64,000 nt of DNA from an uncultured Catenibacillus sp. GTDB lineage: Bacteria > Bacillota > Clostridia > Lachnospirales > Lachnospiraceae. Shown here one piece after another: positions 35,763-43,380 of the stretch (positions within the stretch are counted from its first letter, which is position 1; every line of letters begins with the position of its first letter). The stretch lies in contig CAKRHR010000006.1 in assembly GCA_934339005.1 (NCBI GenBank), forward strand, positions 29,817 through 93,816. The letters run 5' to 3'. Below the pieces are notes generated by a model, which was given only the letters and a program-made list of their open reading frames with translations, did no database searches and was not told the origin of the DNA. The position numbers and the translations under genes were made by a program.

Positions 35763-37397
35763 TTACTCCAGCGATGTAATCAAATTAATATTCGCCTTTT
35801 CGTATTCGTTTAACACGCTGCTATCAAAATCTTTAGGCTGCACTGTTCCTGCATACCATGGCTGACTGTTGAAATACTTTTGAACTTCGGCGTCATTAAA
35901 CATACGGCCATGTCTGGCATAAATTTCATTTCTTGCCAGGCGGCGCTGAGCTGTACTTAATGCAGTCACTTCCTCCGATGTAACATAACGTTTATCACTG
36001 TCTGCCAGCAGATATCCGGAAGCATCAGTGATAACCTCCGTTTCTGTTTCCGTCTGTTTTGCTGCTTCTTCGCTTTCGCGTGCACGACTTTCACTTTCAA
36101 GACGTTCACGTTCTTCGCTTTCTTTGGCGCGCAGCTCCTGCTCTGCAGATTGCGCAAATTCCATCCAGGAATCTAATATACGAACGGCTTCTTTATAGTC
36201 ATTCGTTTCCAGTGCAGTATCTACCTGCGCTTCGTAATCCGCCAATACGGATTTGACATTGTCTTCTGCCCCGGAAATATCCAGTTTGTTAATCTCATTG
36301 CGTTTTGTCTGGACAAGCTGCTGATTCGATGTACTAAGATTAATCTTTAATGATTCAAACTCTTTCTTCAAATCAGATACCGATTCTTCCTTGCGCTGAC
36401 TAATCGCCGTATCCAGACGTGTCATCAAATCATCGTAAGTTGCCTCGTATTCTTCAGTAATCACAAATTTGTCCAGTTCATTTGTATACTGCGTTTTAAT
36501 ATCCTCTAGCGTTTGCAGTGTACCTGCTGCATCCTTCATCTTCTCCGTCAGAGAAGTCATCTGATTCATCAAATCTCTGAAGGACTTATAGTCTTTATCC
36601 TGCAATGCCTGCATCGCTTTATCATATAAATCTGAATACTCGCCATAATCGGCATCATTTTCCTGCATCGCCGCTACATAAGCATCACATGCCGCTTCAA
36701 ACTTGCTTAATCTTCTACCGCGATACCATGTAAATAAAATAGAAATACAAATAATAATCACCACGGCAACCAATATGATGCCTGCAGCAACCACTATACC
36801 AAAACCTTTTGGTTTCTTCCTGTTTTTGTTCTCCCTCTGATACATCTCCTGTGCAGAAGTATCATCAATCGTTCCGTCATAATCATCGTCCGCAAACTTA
36901 TCATAAACTGCGCGTCTGTTGTATTTACTGGATTTTCGCTTACCCGGTTTGCTGCCGGATCTGCCATTTCTCTGATTGCGCGCATAATCATACTTTGAAT
37001 GATGAGCTTCGTCGTACGCATCACTTTCAACAGGTGCATTATCGTCAAATGCTGCATCCTCAACAAGCATATCTTTTTCCATACCTGTTTCAGCATCCAT
37101 ATCCTCAAGATGATTCGAAATATCTGTCAGCATATCGTCATTATCATCTGCTGCTTCCGCAAACATATCATCTAATTCCGATATTTCTGTGTCTTCGATG
37201 ACGTCTTCTTTTAACTCATCTGTCGACTCCTCTGATTTATCATTCGGATAACCAACTTTTACTTCATCCTCGGACAGCTTCCGAATCACTCTTTTTGGGT
37301 GTTTTGATGATTTCTCATCTGTGTGAACTTGCGTACCACATTTCGGACAGGTCATATCTTCATTCAATTCTGTGCCACATTTTGGACAAAACATCAT
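35763..37397 (-). CDS. zinc-ribbon membrane protein with C-terminal YARHG domain
   Basis: A 544-residue protein. The N-terminus is a zinc ribbon with two CPKCGT knuckles (residues 4-22). A long acidic, disordered stretch follows to about residue 150, then a basic patch (RSGSKPGKRKSSKYNRR) and one membrane helix near residue 205 (VVAAGIILVAVVIIICISILF). The outer part is coiled-coil helix, then a Glu/Arg-rich repeat (ESEERERLESESRARESEE), and finally a YARHG domain with NEIYARHGRMF near residue 494. YARHG domains occur in extracellular Firmicutes proteins, possibly binding cell wall. The function is unknown. Confidence 0.85.
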   Translation of the reverse strand: MMFCPKCGTELNEDMTCPKCGTQVHTDEKSSKHPKRVIRKLSEDEVKVGYPNDKSEESTDELKEDVIEDTEISELDDMFAEAADDNDDMLTDISNHLEDMDAETGMEKDMLVEDAAFDDNAPVESDAYDEAHHSKYDYARNQRNGRSGSKPGKRKSSKYNRRAVYDKFADDDYDGTIDDTSAQEMYQRENKNRKKPKGFGIVVAAGIILVAVVIIICISILFTWYRGRRLSKFEAACDAYVAAMQENDADYGEYSDLYDKAMQALQDKDYKSFRDLMNQMTSLTEKMKDAAGTLQTLEDIKTQYTNELDKFVITEEYEATYDDLMTRLDTAISQRKEESVSDLKKEFESLKINLSTSNQQLVQTKRNEINKLDISGAEDNVKSVLADYEAQVDTALETNDYKEAVRILDSWMEFAQSAEQELRAKESEERERLESESRARESEEAAKQTETETEVITDASGYLLADSDKRYVTSEEVTALSTAQRRLARNEIYARHGRMFNDAEVQKYFNSQPWYAGTVQPKDFDSSVLNEYEKANINLITSLE

Positions 37398-37648
37398 GAT
37401 GCCTCCTTTCCCACTACCGCTTTTGTATGCTCACATACTTTGCACTTTCCCCCACAAATCTGCAAAATCCATAGCAGTAGATAGAGATATTATAGCATAT
37501 TCTGTTTCATAATGCCACTATTTTCACAAAAGCCCCCACAATATCGCCATATAATCACCAGAATTACTTTTGCATTTCAGTATAAAACACAGGGAGATAT
37601 ATTGCTTTAAAAACAAGAAATCCCCCATGTAGGTGAATTTTTTCATAA

Positions 37649-37728
37649 ATAAAAATCTCTCTGTAAACAAAAAAATCTCTTTGCAAATAAAAAAATCTCT
37701 CTGTAAACAAAAAAATCCCCTGTACATA
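37649..37728 (-). repeat. four 20-bp tandem repeats behind the rplL terminator
   Basis: Four units of exactly 20 bases start at 37649, 37669, 37689 and 37709 on the plus strand, each close to ATAAAAATCTCTCTGTAAAC. On the minus strand each unit gives a purine-rich AGAGA followed by T5 to T7. The last unit is the 3' arm and T-tract of the rplL terminator, so the array looks like repeated duplication of that half. The 362-base gap 37398-37759 holds this and the terminator. Confidence 0.85.
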
Positions 37729-37740
37729 AAATACAGGGGA
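37711..37740 (-). terminator. terminator of the rplJ-rplL unit
   Basis: On the minus strand CCCCTGTA pairs with TACAGGGG and is followed by ATTTTTTTG. It is 20 bases after the rplL stop. Confidence 0.9.
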
Positions 37741-37759
37741 GATATTCATCAGTCTACAA

Positions 37760-38134
37760 TTATTTAATTGTAACTTTAGCGCCTTCAGCTTCGAATTTAG
37801 CTTTGATTTCTTCAGCTTCTTCCTTGCTAACGCCTTCTTTAAGTGTCTTAGGAGCGCTATCAACAGCTTCTTTTGCTTCTTTAAGGCCAAGACCTGTGAT
37901 TTCACGAACAACTTTGATAACTTTAACTTTGTTAGGACCTACTTCTGTAAGTTCAACATCAAATTCTGTTTTTTCTTCAGCTGCGCCAGCGCCATCACCT
38001 GCTGCTGCAACTACAACACCTGCTGCTGCAGATACACCAAATTCTTCTTCACATGCTTTAACTAATTCGTTTAATTCTAATACGGATAATTCTTTAATAG
38101 CTTCAATAAATTCAGCTGTTGTTAATTTTGCCAT
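37760..38134 (-). CDS. rplL: 50S ribosomal protein L7/L12
   Basis: A 124-residue stalk protein. The N-terminal dimerisation helix region (AEFIEAIKELSVLELNELVKACEEEFGV) is joined by an Ala/Gly-rich hinge (AAAGVVVAAAGDGAGAAEE) to the factor-binding domain with KIKVVREITGLGLKEAKE-like sequence. It recruits elongation factor GTPases. It follows rplJ by 40 bases. A strong terminator ends the unit; rpoB, the usual next gene, is not here. Confidence 0.98.
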   Translation of the reverse strand: MAKLTTAEFIEAIKELSVLELNELVKACEEEFGVSAAAGVVVAAAGDGAGAAEEKTEFDVELTEVGPNKVKVIKVVREITGLGLKEAKEAVDSAPKTLKEGVSKEEAEEIKAKFEAEGAKVTIK

Positions 38135-38174
38135 TTTAATTTACCTCCAATAATAATTTAAGTTTTACGCTTTA

Positions 38175-38663
38175 TTATGCTTCTTTGCTTTCTGCGATCT
38201 GGTTAATAACACGAGCAAAGTTTGCAATAGGGGACTGGATAGAACCAAGCAATTTTCCAATAAGAACTTCTCTTGAAGGAATCTTTGCGATTACCTGGAT
38301 CATCTTCTCATCGTAGAATTCGCCACCTACAACACCGCCCTTGAACTGTAATGCTGGCATATCCTTAAGGAAACCATCAACAATTCGTGCAGGAGCTGTA
38401 GCGTCTTCTTTGCTAACTGCGATAGCTGTAGGACCATCTAATAATCCTGTAACAGCTTCAAATTCTGTACCTGCAACAGCACGTTTAATCAGAGTGTTTT
38501 TGTATACTTTATAAGTAACGCCTGCTTCTCTGAAAGATTTACGAAGCTGTGTATCCTGCTCTACTGTAAGACCACGGTAATCAACTAATACCATTGCCTG
38601 AGCGCCGTTTAACAGTTCTGAAATCTCGTCAACGATTGGCTGTTTTAATTCAACTTTTGCCAT
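38175..38663 (-). CDS. rplJ: 50S ribosomal protein L10
   Basis: A 162-residue stalk-base protein that anchors L7/L12 dimers. The start is the ATG at 38661-38663 (MAKVELKQPIVDE), with AAGGAGGTG seven bases before it; an in-frame upstream ATG lacks a site. DYRGLTVEQDTQLRKSFREAGVTYKVYKNTL is the conserved rRNA-binding part. An L10-type leader and attenuator precede it. Confidence 0.97.
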   Translation of the reverse strand: MAKVELKQPIVDEISELLNGAQAMVLVDYRGLTVEQDTQLRKSFREAGVTYKVYKNTLIKRAVAGTEFEAVTGLLDGPTAIAVSKEDATAPARIVDGFLKDMPALQFKGGVVGGEFYDEKMIQVIAKIPSREVLIGKLLGSIQSPIANFARVINQIAESKEA

Positions 38664-38775
38664 TTTGGTGCACCTCCTTAAATATTTTAAATGATGTACC
38701 GCCATTTTTATAGAAAATCTAATCTTAAAACCAAATACTAAAATTCAATCTTAAAATCTGTTTTCTATGCATTAG

Positions 38776-38905
38776 AAAACCCTCTCTGCAAGACAGAGAG
38801 GGTTAGTAGTTATAAGTTCAGTTCAAATAAACTTGCTTATATCTTCCTCGGTAGGCGTTTTCATCCTTATGCCATACGGCACCTACTGTCTTTGGCAGCA
38901 TTCGC
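38776..38905 (-). promoter_or_regulatory. L10 leader with attenuator-like hairpin
   Basis: On the minus strand the leader contains GACAGTAGGTGCCGTATGGC, then CGCCTACCGAGGAAG, the conserved core of the bacterial L10 leader. The L10(L12)4 complex binds this element to repress rplJL. It is followed by AACCCTCTCTG-TCTTG-CAGAGAGGGTT and TTTTCT (38778-38804), an intrinsic terminator that would act as attenuator. rplJ begins 113 bases later. Confidence 0.85.
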
Positions 38906-38911
38906 TTTGCT

Positions 38912-38940
38912 ATTATAGCATTATTTATATCGGTTGTCAA
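38912..38940 (-). promoter_or_regulatory. consensus sigma-A promoter for rplJL
   Basis: Minus strand TTGACA (38935-38940), a 17-base spacer and TATAAT (38912-38917), both perfect. Transcription would start just before the L10 leader. Confidence 0.85.
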
Positions 38941-38995
38941 TCATAAACCGCAACTTTTTTCAAGAAATTTAATACACGCAAATTACGCTGTTGAA

Positions 38996-39688
38996 TTAGC
39001 CTAATTTAACTGGATTAATCTTGATACCAGGGCCCATTGTAGATGTCAGAACAACACTTCTGAGGTACTGGCCTTTAGCTGCTGCTGGTTTTGCCTTAAT
39101 GATTGCATCCATTAATGTATGGAAGTTGTTCGCTAACTGTTCTTCTGTAAATGAAGCTTTACCAACTGGAACGTGAATAATGTTTGTCTTATCAAGTCTG
39201 TATTCAATCTTACCAGCTTTGATTTCGTTGATAGCTTTTGTAACGTCCATAGTAACTGTACCAGCTTTAGGGTTTGGCATTAAGCCCTTAGGTCCGAGTA
39301 CACGACCAAGACGACCAACAACGCCCATCATATCTGGTGTAGCAACAACAACGTCAAAATCAAGCCAGCCTTCGTTCTGAATCTTTGGAATCAGTTCTTC
39401 GCCGCCTACGAAATCTGCACCAGCAGCTTCTGCTTCAGCAACTTTATCACCTTTAGCGAAAACAAGAACTCTAACTTTCTTACCTGTACCATGAGGCAGA
39501 ACAACTGCACCACGTACCTGCTGGTCAGCGTGACGTCCATCAACACCAAGACGGATATGAGCTTCAACTGTTTCATCAAATTTTGCACTTGCTGCTTTCT
39601 TCACGATTGCAACTGCTTCTTCTACATCATAAAGGTTTGTACGGTCTACTAATTTTGCAGACTCAGCATATCTCTTACCTTTTTTCAT
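38996..39688 (-). CDS. rplA: 50S ribosomal protein L1
   Basis: A 230-residue protein with the L1 signatures GRLGRVLGPKGLMPNPKAGT and the N-terminal MKKGKRYAESAKLVDR. It forms the L1 stalk that handles E-site tRNA, and in many bacteria represses its own message. A hairpin resembling an L1 site lies in the 59-base gap before its start. Confidence 0.98.
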   Translation of the reverse strand: MKKGKRYAESAKLVDRTNLYDVEEAVAIVKKAASAKFDETVEAHIRLGVDGRHADQQVRGAVVLPHGTGKKVRVLVFAKGDKVAEAEAAGADFVGGEELIPKIQNEGWLDFDVVVATPDMMGVVGRLGRVLGPKGLMPNPKAGTVTMDVTKAINEIKAGKIEYRLDKTNIIHVPVGKASFTEEQLANNFHTLMDAIIKAKPAAAKGQYLRSVVLTSTMGPGIKINPVKLG

Positions 39689-39705
39689 TTCTTAAAATCC
39701 TCCTT

Positions 39706-39733
39706 GTGGTCATATCGGGAGCAACCCTCCCAC
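39706..39733 (-). promoter_or_regulatory. candidate L1-binding hairpin before rplA
   Basis: Minus strand GTGGGAGGGTTGCTCCCG followed by ATATGACCAC: GTGG pairs with CCAC and GGGAG with CTCCC, leaving an ATGA asymmetric loop. It sits directly against the AAGGAGG site. The layout repeats at 40196-40222. Confidence 0.55.
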
Positions 39734-39747
39734 TTATCTACTATCGA

Positions 39748-40173
39748 TTATTCTTCTACTGTGATACCCATGCTTCGTGCTGTACCTGCGATCATGCTCA
39801 TAGCAGCTTCAACACTGCCTGCATTCAGGTCTGGCATCTTCAGTTCAGCAATCTTCTGTAAATCAGCTTTTGAAATTTTAGCAACTTTTGTCTTCTTAGA
39901 GTTTGCAGAACCTGATTCGATCTTGCAAGCTTTTTTCAACAATACAGCAGCTGGTGGAGTCTTTGTAATGAAGCTGAAGCTTCTGTCGTTATAAACTGTG
40001 ATTACTACAGGGATAATCATACCTGCCTGGTCTGCTGTTCTAGCGTTGAACTCTTTTGTGAACTGTACAATATTAACACCATGCTGACCAAGTGCTGGAC
40101 CAACTGGTGGTGCTGGTGTTGCTTTACCAGCAGGAATCTGTAATTTAATATATCCTGTGACTTTCTTTGCCAT
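39748..40173 (-). CDS. rplK: 50S ribosomal protein L11
   Basis: A 141-residue protein of the GTPase-associated centre, with the N-terminal VTGYIKLQIPAGKATPAPPVGPALGQHGVNI and C-terminal rRNA-binding GTARSMGITVEE. It is needed for factor-dependent GTP hydrolysis and, where RelA is present, the stringent response. It lies between nusG and rplA on the same strand. Confidence 0.98.
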   Translation of the reverse strand: MAKKVTGYIKLQIPAGKATPAPPVGPALGQHGVNIVQFTKEFNARTADQAGMIIPVVITVYNDRSFSFITKTPPAAVLLKKACKIESGSANSKKTKVAKISKADLQKIAELKMPDLNAGSVEAAMSMIAGTARSMGITVEE

Positions 40174-40195
40174 CGTAAGGCACCTCCTGAATATT

Positions 40196-40222
40196 GTGGT
40201 AATGCGGGAATGTCCCTCCCAC
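40196..40222 (-). promoter_or_regulatory. candidate L1-binding hairpin before rplK
   Basis: Minus strand GTGGGAGGGACATTCCCGC then ATTACCAC, closely matching the element before rplA in sequence, structure and position. An unrelated stem (ACAGTCTGTTATGAAACAGACGG) precedes it. Confidence 0.5.
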
Positions 40223-40253
40223 CGTCTGTTTCATAACAGACTGCTTAAAAATG

Positions 40254-40769
40254 TTACATCTTTTTAATATCTAAGAAACTAATCTCTACAGCTGTTTCAC
40301 GTCCAAACATGTCAACGCCGATTGTGACGGTTTCTTTGCTCATGTTGATAGACATAATCTGTCCAACTGTTTCTTTCCAGACACCTGAAATGACCTGAAC
40401 TTCATCACCGACTTCAAAATCAATCTCAAGTTCTGGTTCACGAATGCCAAGATTCGCCATCTCAGCTTCTGTCAAAGGTACCGGCTTTGATTCCGGACCA
40501 ACGAAACCAGTCACACCACGGGTGTTTCTGACAACATACCATGTTTCGTCGTTCATAATCATGTGCAAAAGCACATATCCCGGAAACATCTTTCGGGAAA
40601 CGACTTTCTTCTGACCGTTTCGTACTTCAACAACATCCTCTAAAGGAACTTCTACGCTGAGAATCTGGTCTTCAAGATGAAGATTCTGAATAGATTTCTC
40701 GATATTAGCTTTAACTTTGTTCTCATACCCTGAATAAGTATGAACAACATACCATCTTGCTTCTTCCAT
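40254..40769 (-). CDS. nusG: transcription termination/antitermination protein NusG
   Basis: A 171-residue protein with the NGN domain (ARWYVVHTYSGYENKVKANIEK, RKMFPGYVLLHM, VRNTRGVTGFVG) and a C-terminal KOW domain (FEVGDEVQVISGVWKETVGQI). It travels with RNA polymerase and couples it to Rho or the ribosome. secE precedes it by 14 bases. Confidence 0.98.
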   Translation of the reverse strand: MEEARWYVVHTYSGYENKVKANIEKSIQNLHLEDQILSVEVPLEDVVEVRNGQKKVVSRKMFPGYVLLHMIMNDETWYVVRNTRGVTGFVGPESKPVPLTEAEMANLGIREPELEIDFEVGDEVQVISGVWKETVGQIMSINMSKETVTIGVDMFGRETAVEISFLDIKKM

Positions 40770-40783
40770 GTCTATCTCCCTTC

Positions 40784-40987
40784 CTATAATCCCATAAGAA
40801 AGTTGATGCCATAGGTAAACACTGTATCGAGCAGAGCGATAATCACGCCGAGTATAACGGACAATACCACAACTGCAACTGTGTTTTTGGCAGCAGATTC
40901 TTTGCTAGGCCAGATAATCTTCTTAAATTCAGCCTGAACCCGCGAGAAGAAGCCCGGTTTTTTAACTTTTCCAGCCGTATCGCTCAT
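40784..40987 (-). CDS. secE: preprotein translocase subunit SecE
   Basis: A 67-residue single-helix SecE. The cytoplasmic amphipathic segment VQAEFKKIIWPSKESAAKNT is followed by one membrane helix (VAVVVLSVILGVIIALLDTVF). It stabilises SecY in the translocon. The position between rpmG and nusG is conserved. Confidence 0.97.
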   Translation of the reverse strand: MSDTAGKVKKPGFFSRVQAEFKKIIWPSKESAAKNTVAVVVLSVILGVIIALLDTVFTYGINFLMGL

Positions 40988-41010
40988 TCTCTCACTCCTA
41001 TAAAACCAAA

Positions 41011-41160
41011 TTACTTTGTTTCTTTGTGCATAGTGTGTGCTTTACAGAATTTACAGTACTTCTTAGTTTCCATTCTGTCCGGATGAGCTTTCTTTTCCTT
41101 TGTCATGTTGTAATTACGCTGTTTGCACTCCGTACATGCCAATGTGATTTTAACGCGCAC
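41011..41160 (-). CDS. rpmG: 50S ribosomal protein L33, zinc-binding form
   Basis: A 49-residue protein read from GTG at 41158-41160, after AACGGAGGTGG. The sequence VRVKITLACTECKQRNYNM has CxxC and later CKFC, the four zinc ligands of the C+ form. It ends KAHTMHKETK with stop at 41011. It is too short for a length-filtered gene list but the family match is unambiguous. secE follows 23 bases downstream. Confidence 0.96.
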   Translation of the reverse strand: MRVKITLACTECKQRNYNMTKEKKAHPDRMETKKYCKFCKAHTMHKETK

Positions 41161-41214
41161 AACTTCCACCTCCGTTTTTATTTAAGATAGTTATGATGGT
41201 CTGATTTTTAGGCA

Positions 41215-41273
41215 TAAAAAAAAGACCGCTTCCATAGCTATAATAATATAGCATATTTCCGCAGTCCAGTCAA
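41215..41273 (-). promoter_or_regulatory. overlapping terminator and sigma-A promoter between the DtxR gene and rpmG
   Basis: Minus strand GACTGC (41261-41266) pairs with GCGGTC (41224-41229), with TATGCTATA/TATAGC inside, and is followed by T8: a terminator for the DtxR/MarR unit. The same bases also give TTGACT (41268-41273), 17 bases, TATATT (41245-41250), a plausible promoter for rpmG-secE-nusG. Both readings are compatible. Confidence 0.6.
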
Positions 41274-41307
41274 CGCTTATTTTAACAAATTTAGAAATAT
41301 TTATGTT

Positions 41308-41703
41308 TTATTTTTTCTTTTCCTTTTGTTTTTTGATAAATTTCCTGATTTTCTTACGGCTGTCTTTGCTGATAACATGCTCCATCACATCCGCCTGGGC
41401 TTTTGCTTCTTCCTCATCCACCTCAAGCACCCTTGTCAGGAAACGGAAACAGACTTTATAATTATCTACGATCTCCTGTGCCATCAGTTCTCCGCTTTCT
41501 GTTAAAAAAATAGAGCCATAATGCTCCTGGGTAATCAGTCCCCGTTCTTTTAACTGATGCATGGCTTTGTTCACGCTCGCCTTTGAAATATTCTTCGCAG
41601 CCGCAATATCTGTAACCCGGACTTCTCTGCCTTCTGATGCAATATTCCAGATTTCCTTCAGGTAATCCTCAAGTGCCATTGATAACTTCTCATCCATCGG
41701 CAT
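41308..41703 (-). CDS. DtxR/MntR family metal-dependent transcriptional regulator
   Basis: A 131-residue repressor. The winged helix spans residues 10-70 (LEDYLKEIWNIASEGREVRVTDIAAAKNISKASVNKAMHQLKERGLI). The dimerisation/metal part includes FLTRVLEVDEEEAKAQADVMEHVIS with the family's Cys/Glu/His ligand region. There is no SH3-like third domain, which is closer to MntR. It should repress iron or manganese uptake genes when metal is bound. It overlaps the MarR gene by 14 bases. Confidence 0.88.
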   Translation of the reverse strand: MPMDEKLSMALEDYLKEIWNIASEGREVRVTDIAAAKNISKASVNKAMHQLKERGLITQEHYGSIFLTESGELMAQEIVDNYKVCFRFLTRVLEVDEEEAKAQADVMEHVISKDSRKKIRKFIKKQKEKKK

Positions 41704-42157
41704 TGCCCTCCTTTGTACGTTCCATCTGATGAAGGAGGTGTTCTTCCAGACGTTCCAATATACTGTTCAGTTCTTTGCACTGTTCAAGATCAAGTTCATT
41801 CTTAAACAATGTACCCATCTGACGCACAAATGACTCATGATATGTAACGGCAGCTCTGCCTTTGTCGGTCAGCATTACAAGGACAACCCGCCGATCTTTT
41901 TCGCCTCGTCTGCGCTCAACATAACCCTTTTTCACAAGATTATTCATCGCAATCGTCAATGTTCCCACTGTGACTCGTACTTTTCTGGCCACCGTGGACA
42001 TATTCCTGGCTTCATCTTTGCCGATAGCCTCTAAAATATGCATATCATTTGCAGAAATATCACTGAAACTACTCTGTGCAATATACTTCTGTTCAAGACT
42101 TGATGAATGATGAAATATCTTTTCCAGCAGTTCTCCTAAATGGTAATACTCTTTCAA
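41690..42157 (-). CDS. MarR family transcriptional regulator
   Basis: A 155-residue winged-helix repressor: helical N-terminus, then ISANDMHILEAIGKDEARNMSTVARKVRVTVGTLTIAMNNLVKKGYVERRRGEKDRRVV, the recognition helix and wing with the DxRR turn. It resembles FabT-type MarR proteins, but no fatty-acid genes are adjacent. The 14-base overlap with the DtxR gene indicates joint expression from the promoter at 42198-42226. Confidence 0.85.
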   Translation of the reverse strand: MKEYYHLGELLEKIFHHSSSLEQKYIAQSSFSDISANDMHILEAIGKDEARNMSTVARKVRVTVGTLTIAMNNLVKKGYVERRRGEKDRRVVLVMLTDKGRAAVTYHESFVRQMGTLFKNELDLEQCKELNSILERLEEHLLHQMERTKEGNADG

Positions 42158-42197
42158 ACTGAAATCCCCTCTCCAAATCTATCAGGTTCATAGACCC

Positions 42198-42226
42198 AGT
42201 ATAACCCATATCTTAAATATCTGCAA
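42198..42226 (-). promoter_or_regulatory. sigma-A promoter for the MarR-DtxR unit
   Basis: Minus strand TTGCAG (42221-42226), a 17-base spacer and TATACT (42198-42203), about 40 bases before the MarR start. Confidence 0.7.
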
Positions 42227-42269
42227 GACACTGATTTCATCTGCCATAAAAATTTATCATCAATTAAAT

Positions 42270-43271
42270 TTATTTTTCAAATTTGACCTCATTAATCAAC
42301 TCATCCCGGACAAGAAACGCCTCCAGATTTTCAAGGGTTGTCTGCGCAATATTTTTCAGGGCATCGTTTGTCAGAAATGCCTGATGCGATGTCACAATCA
42401 CGTTTGGCAGTGACAAAAGCTGCAATAAAACATCATCATCAATGATTTTCTGTGACATATCCTCATAAAACAGATTGGTTTCTTCTTCATAGACATCCAG
42501 ACACGCCCCGCCAATCTGCCTGTTTTTAAGGGCTGTGACTAATGCCTCGCTGTCAATCAGTGCTCCTCTTGATGTATTGACAATGACCGTATTTTTCTTC
42601 ATCATCGCCAGCGTATCTTCATTAACCATATGAAATGTATCCTTTGTCAGCGGACAATGCAGTGAAATCACATCCGACTGTCGACACAGTTCTTCAAAGG
42701 TAACATAGGTCACATCCAGTGTTTTATCCGGGTACATATCACAGGCAAGGATATTCATACCAAAACCCTTACAGATTTGAATTAGCGCCCGGCCGATTTT
42801 ACCTGTGCCGGCAACACCTACGGTTTTACCGTACAAATCAAAGCCTACAAGCCCATTTAAACTGAAATTAAAATCTCGCGTCCGAATATAAGCTTTGTGT
42901 ATCTTTCTGTTTAATGTCTGAAGCAGTGCAATCGCATGCTCTGCCACAGCATGCGGGGAGTACGCCGGCACATGGACAATATGCACCTTATCCTGTGCGG
43001 CCTTCAAATCCACATGATTATAGCCGGCACACCGCATGGCAATCAAACGGATGCCGGCATCATACAAGTCATCAATGGTCTGTTTGTTAATCACATCATT
43101 GACAAATGCCACAACCGCTTCATATCCCTGCGCCAGTTTTGCCGTTCTTGGTCCAAGCTTGGATTCAAAATAGTCAATCTGAATATTATAATTTTTCTTT
43201 AATTCCTCAAAATAAATCTTATCATAAGGTTTCGTATCATAAAAACACACCTGATTCATGCTGCACATCAC
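42270..43271 (-). CDS. D-isomer-specific 2-hydroxyacid dehydrogenase (D-lactate dehydrogenase-like)
   Basis: A 333-residue NAD-dependent dehydrogenase. The Rossmann motif VGVAGTGKIGRALI, ISLHCPLTKDTFHMVN, VNTSRGALID and the catalytic VTSHQAFLT (His paired with the earlier Glu) follow the D-LDH order. The opening CFYDTKPYDK is typical of fermentative D-lactate dehydrogenases. It would reduce pyruvate to D-lactate, though other 2-oxoacids are possible. Several in-frame ATGs lie at the start; the one at MNQVC (12 bases in) is as likely. Confidence 0.92.
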   Translation of the reverse strand: MMCSMNQVCFYDTKPYDKIYFEELKKNYNIQIDYFESKLGPRTAKLAQGYEAVVAFVNDVINKQTIDDLYDAGIRLIAMRCAGYNHVDLKAAQDKVHIVHVPAYSPHAVAEHAIALLQTLNRKIHKAYIRTRDFNFSLNGLVGFDLYGKTVGVAGTGKIGRALIQICKGFGMNILACDMYPDKTLDVTYVTFEELCRQSDVISLHCPLTKDTFHMVNEDTLAMMKKNTVIVNTSRGALIDSEALVTALKNRQIGGACLDVYEEETNLFYEDMSQKIIDDDVLLQLLSLPNVIVTSHQAFLTNDALKNIAQTTLENLEAFLVRDELINEVKFEK

Positions 43272-43334
43272 CTTTCACATGTTAGAATGTTTATAGGTTG
43301 TGCCGCACAGGTTATTTTTATGCACATGACATAT

Positions 43335-43380
43335 ATGATGTAAGTTTCAAAAGTTTAAATTCTAATTTTGATACTATATT
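43335..43380 (+). repeat. dispersed palindromic repeat, short form, copy F
   Basis: GATGTAAGTTTCAAAAGTTT is followed almost at once by its degenerate complement CTAATTTTGATACTATATT. There is no inner hairpin segment. The TAG stop of the FUSC-like gene lies within the right arm. Confidence 0.5.

Noticed and set aside
37649..37728. CRISPR array
   Set aside because: The 20-base units are contiguous with no spacers, and they derive from the terminator.
37524..37911. Reading frames through the 20-mer repeats and rplL
   Set aside because: Their proteins are repeats of FLFTE/KEIFL from the tandem array, or an alternate frame of rplL.
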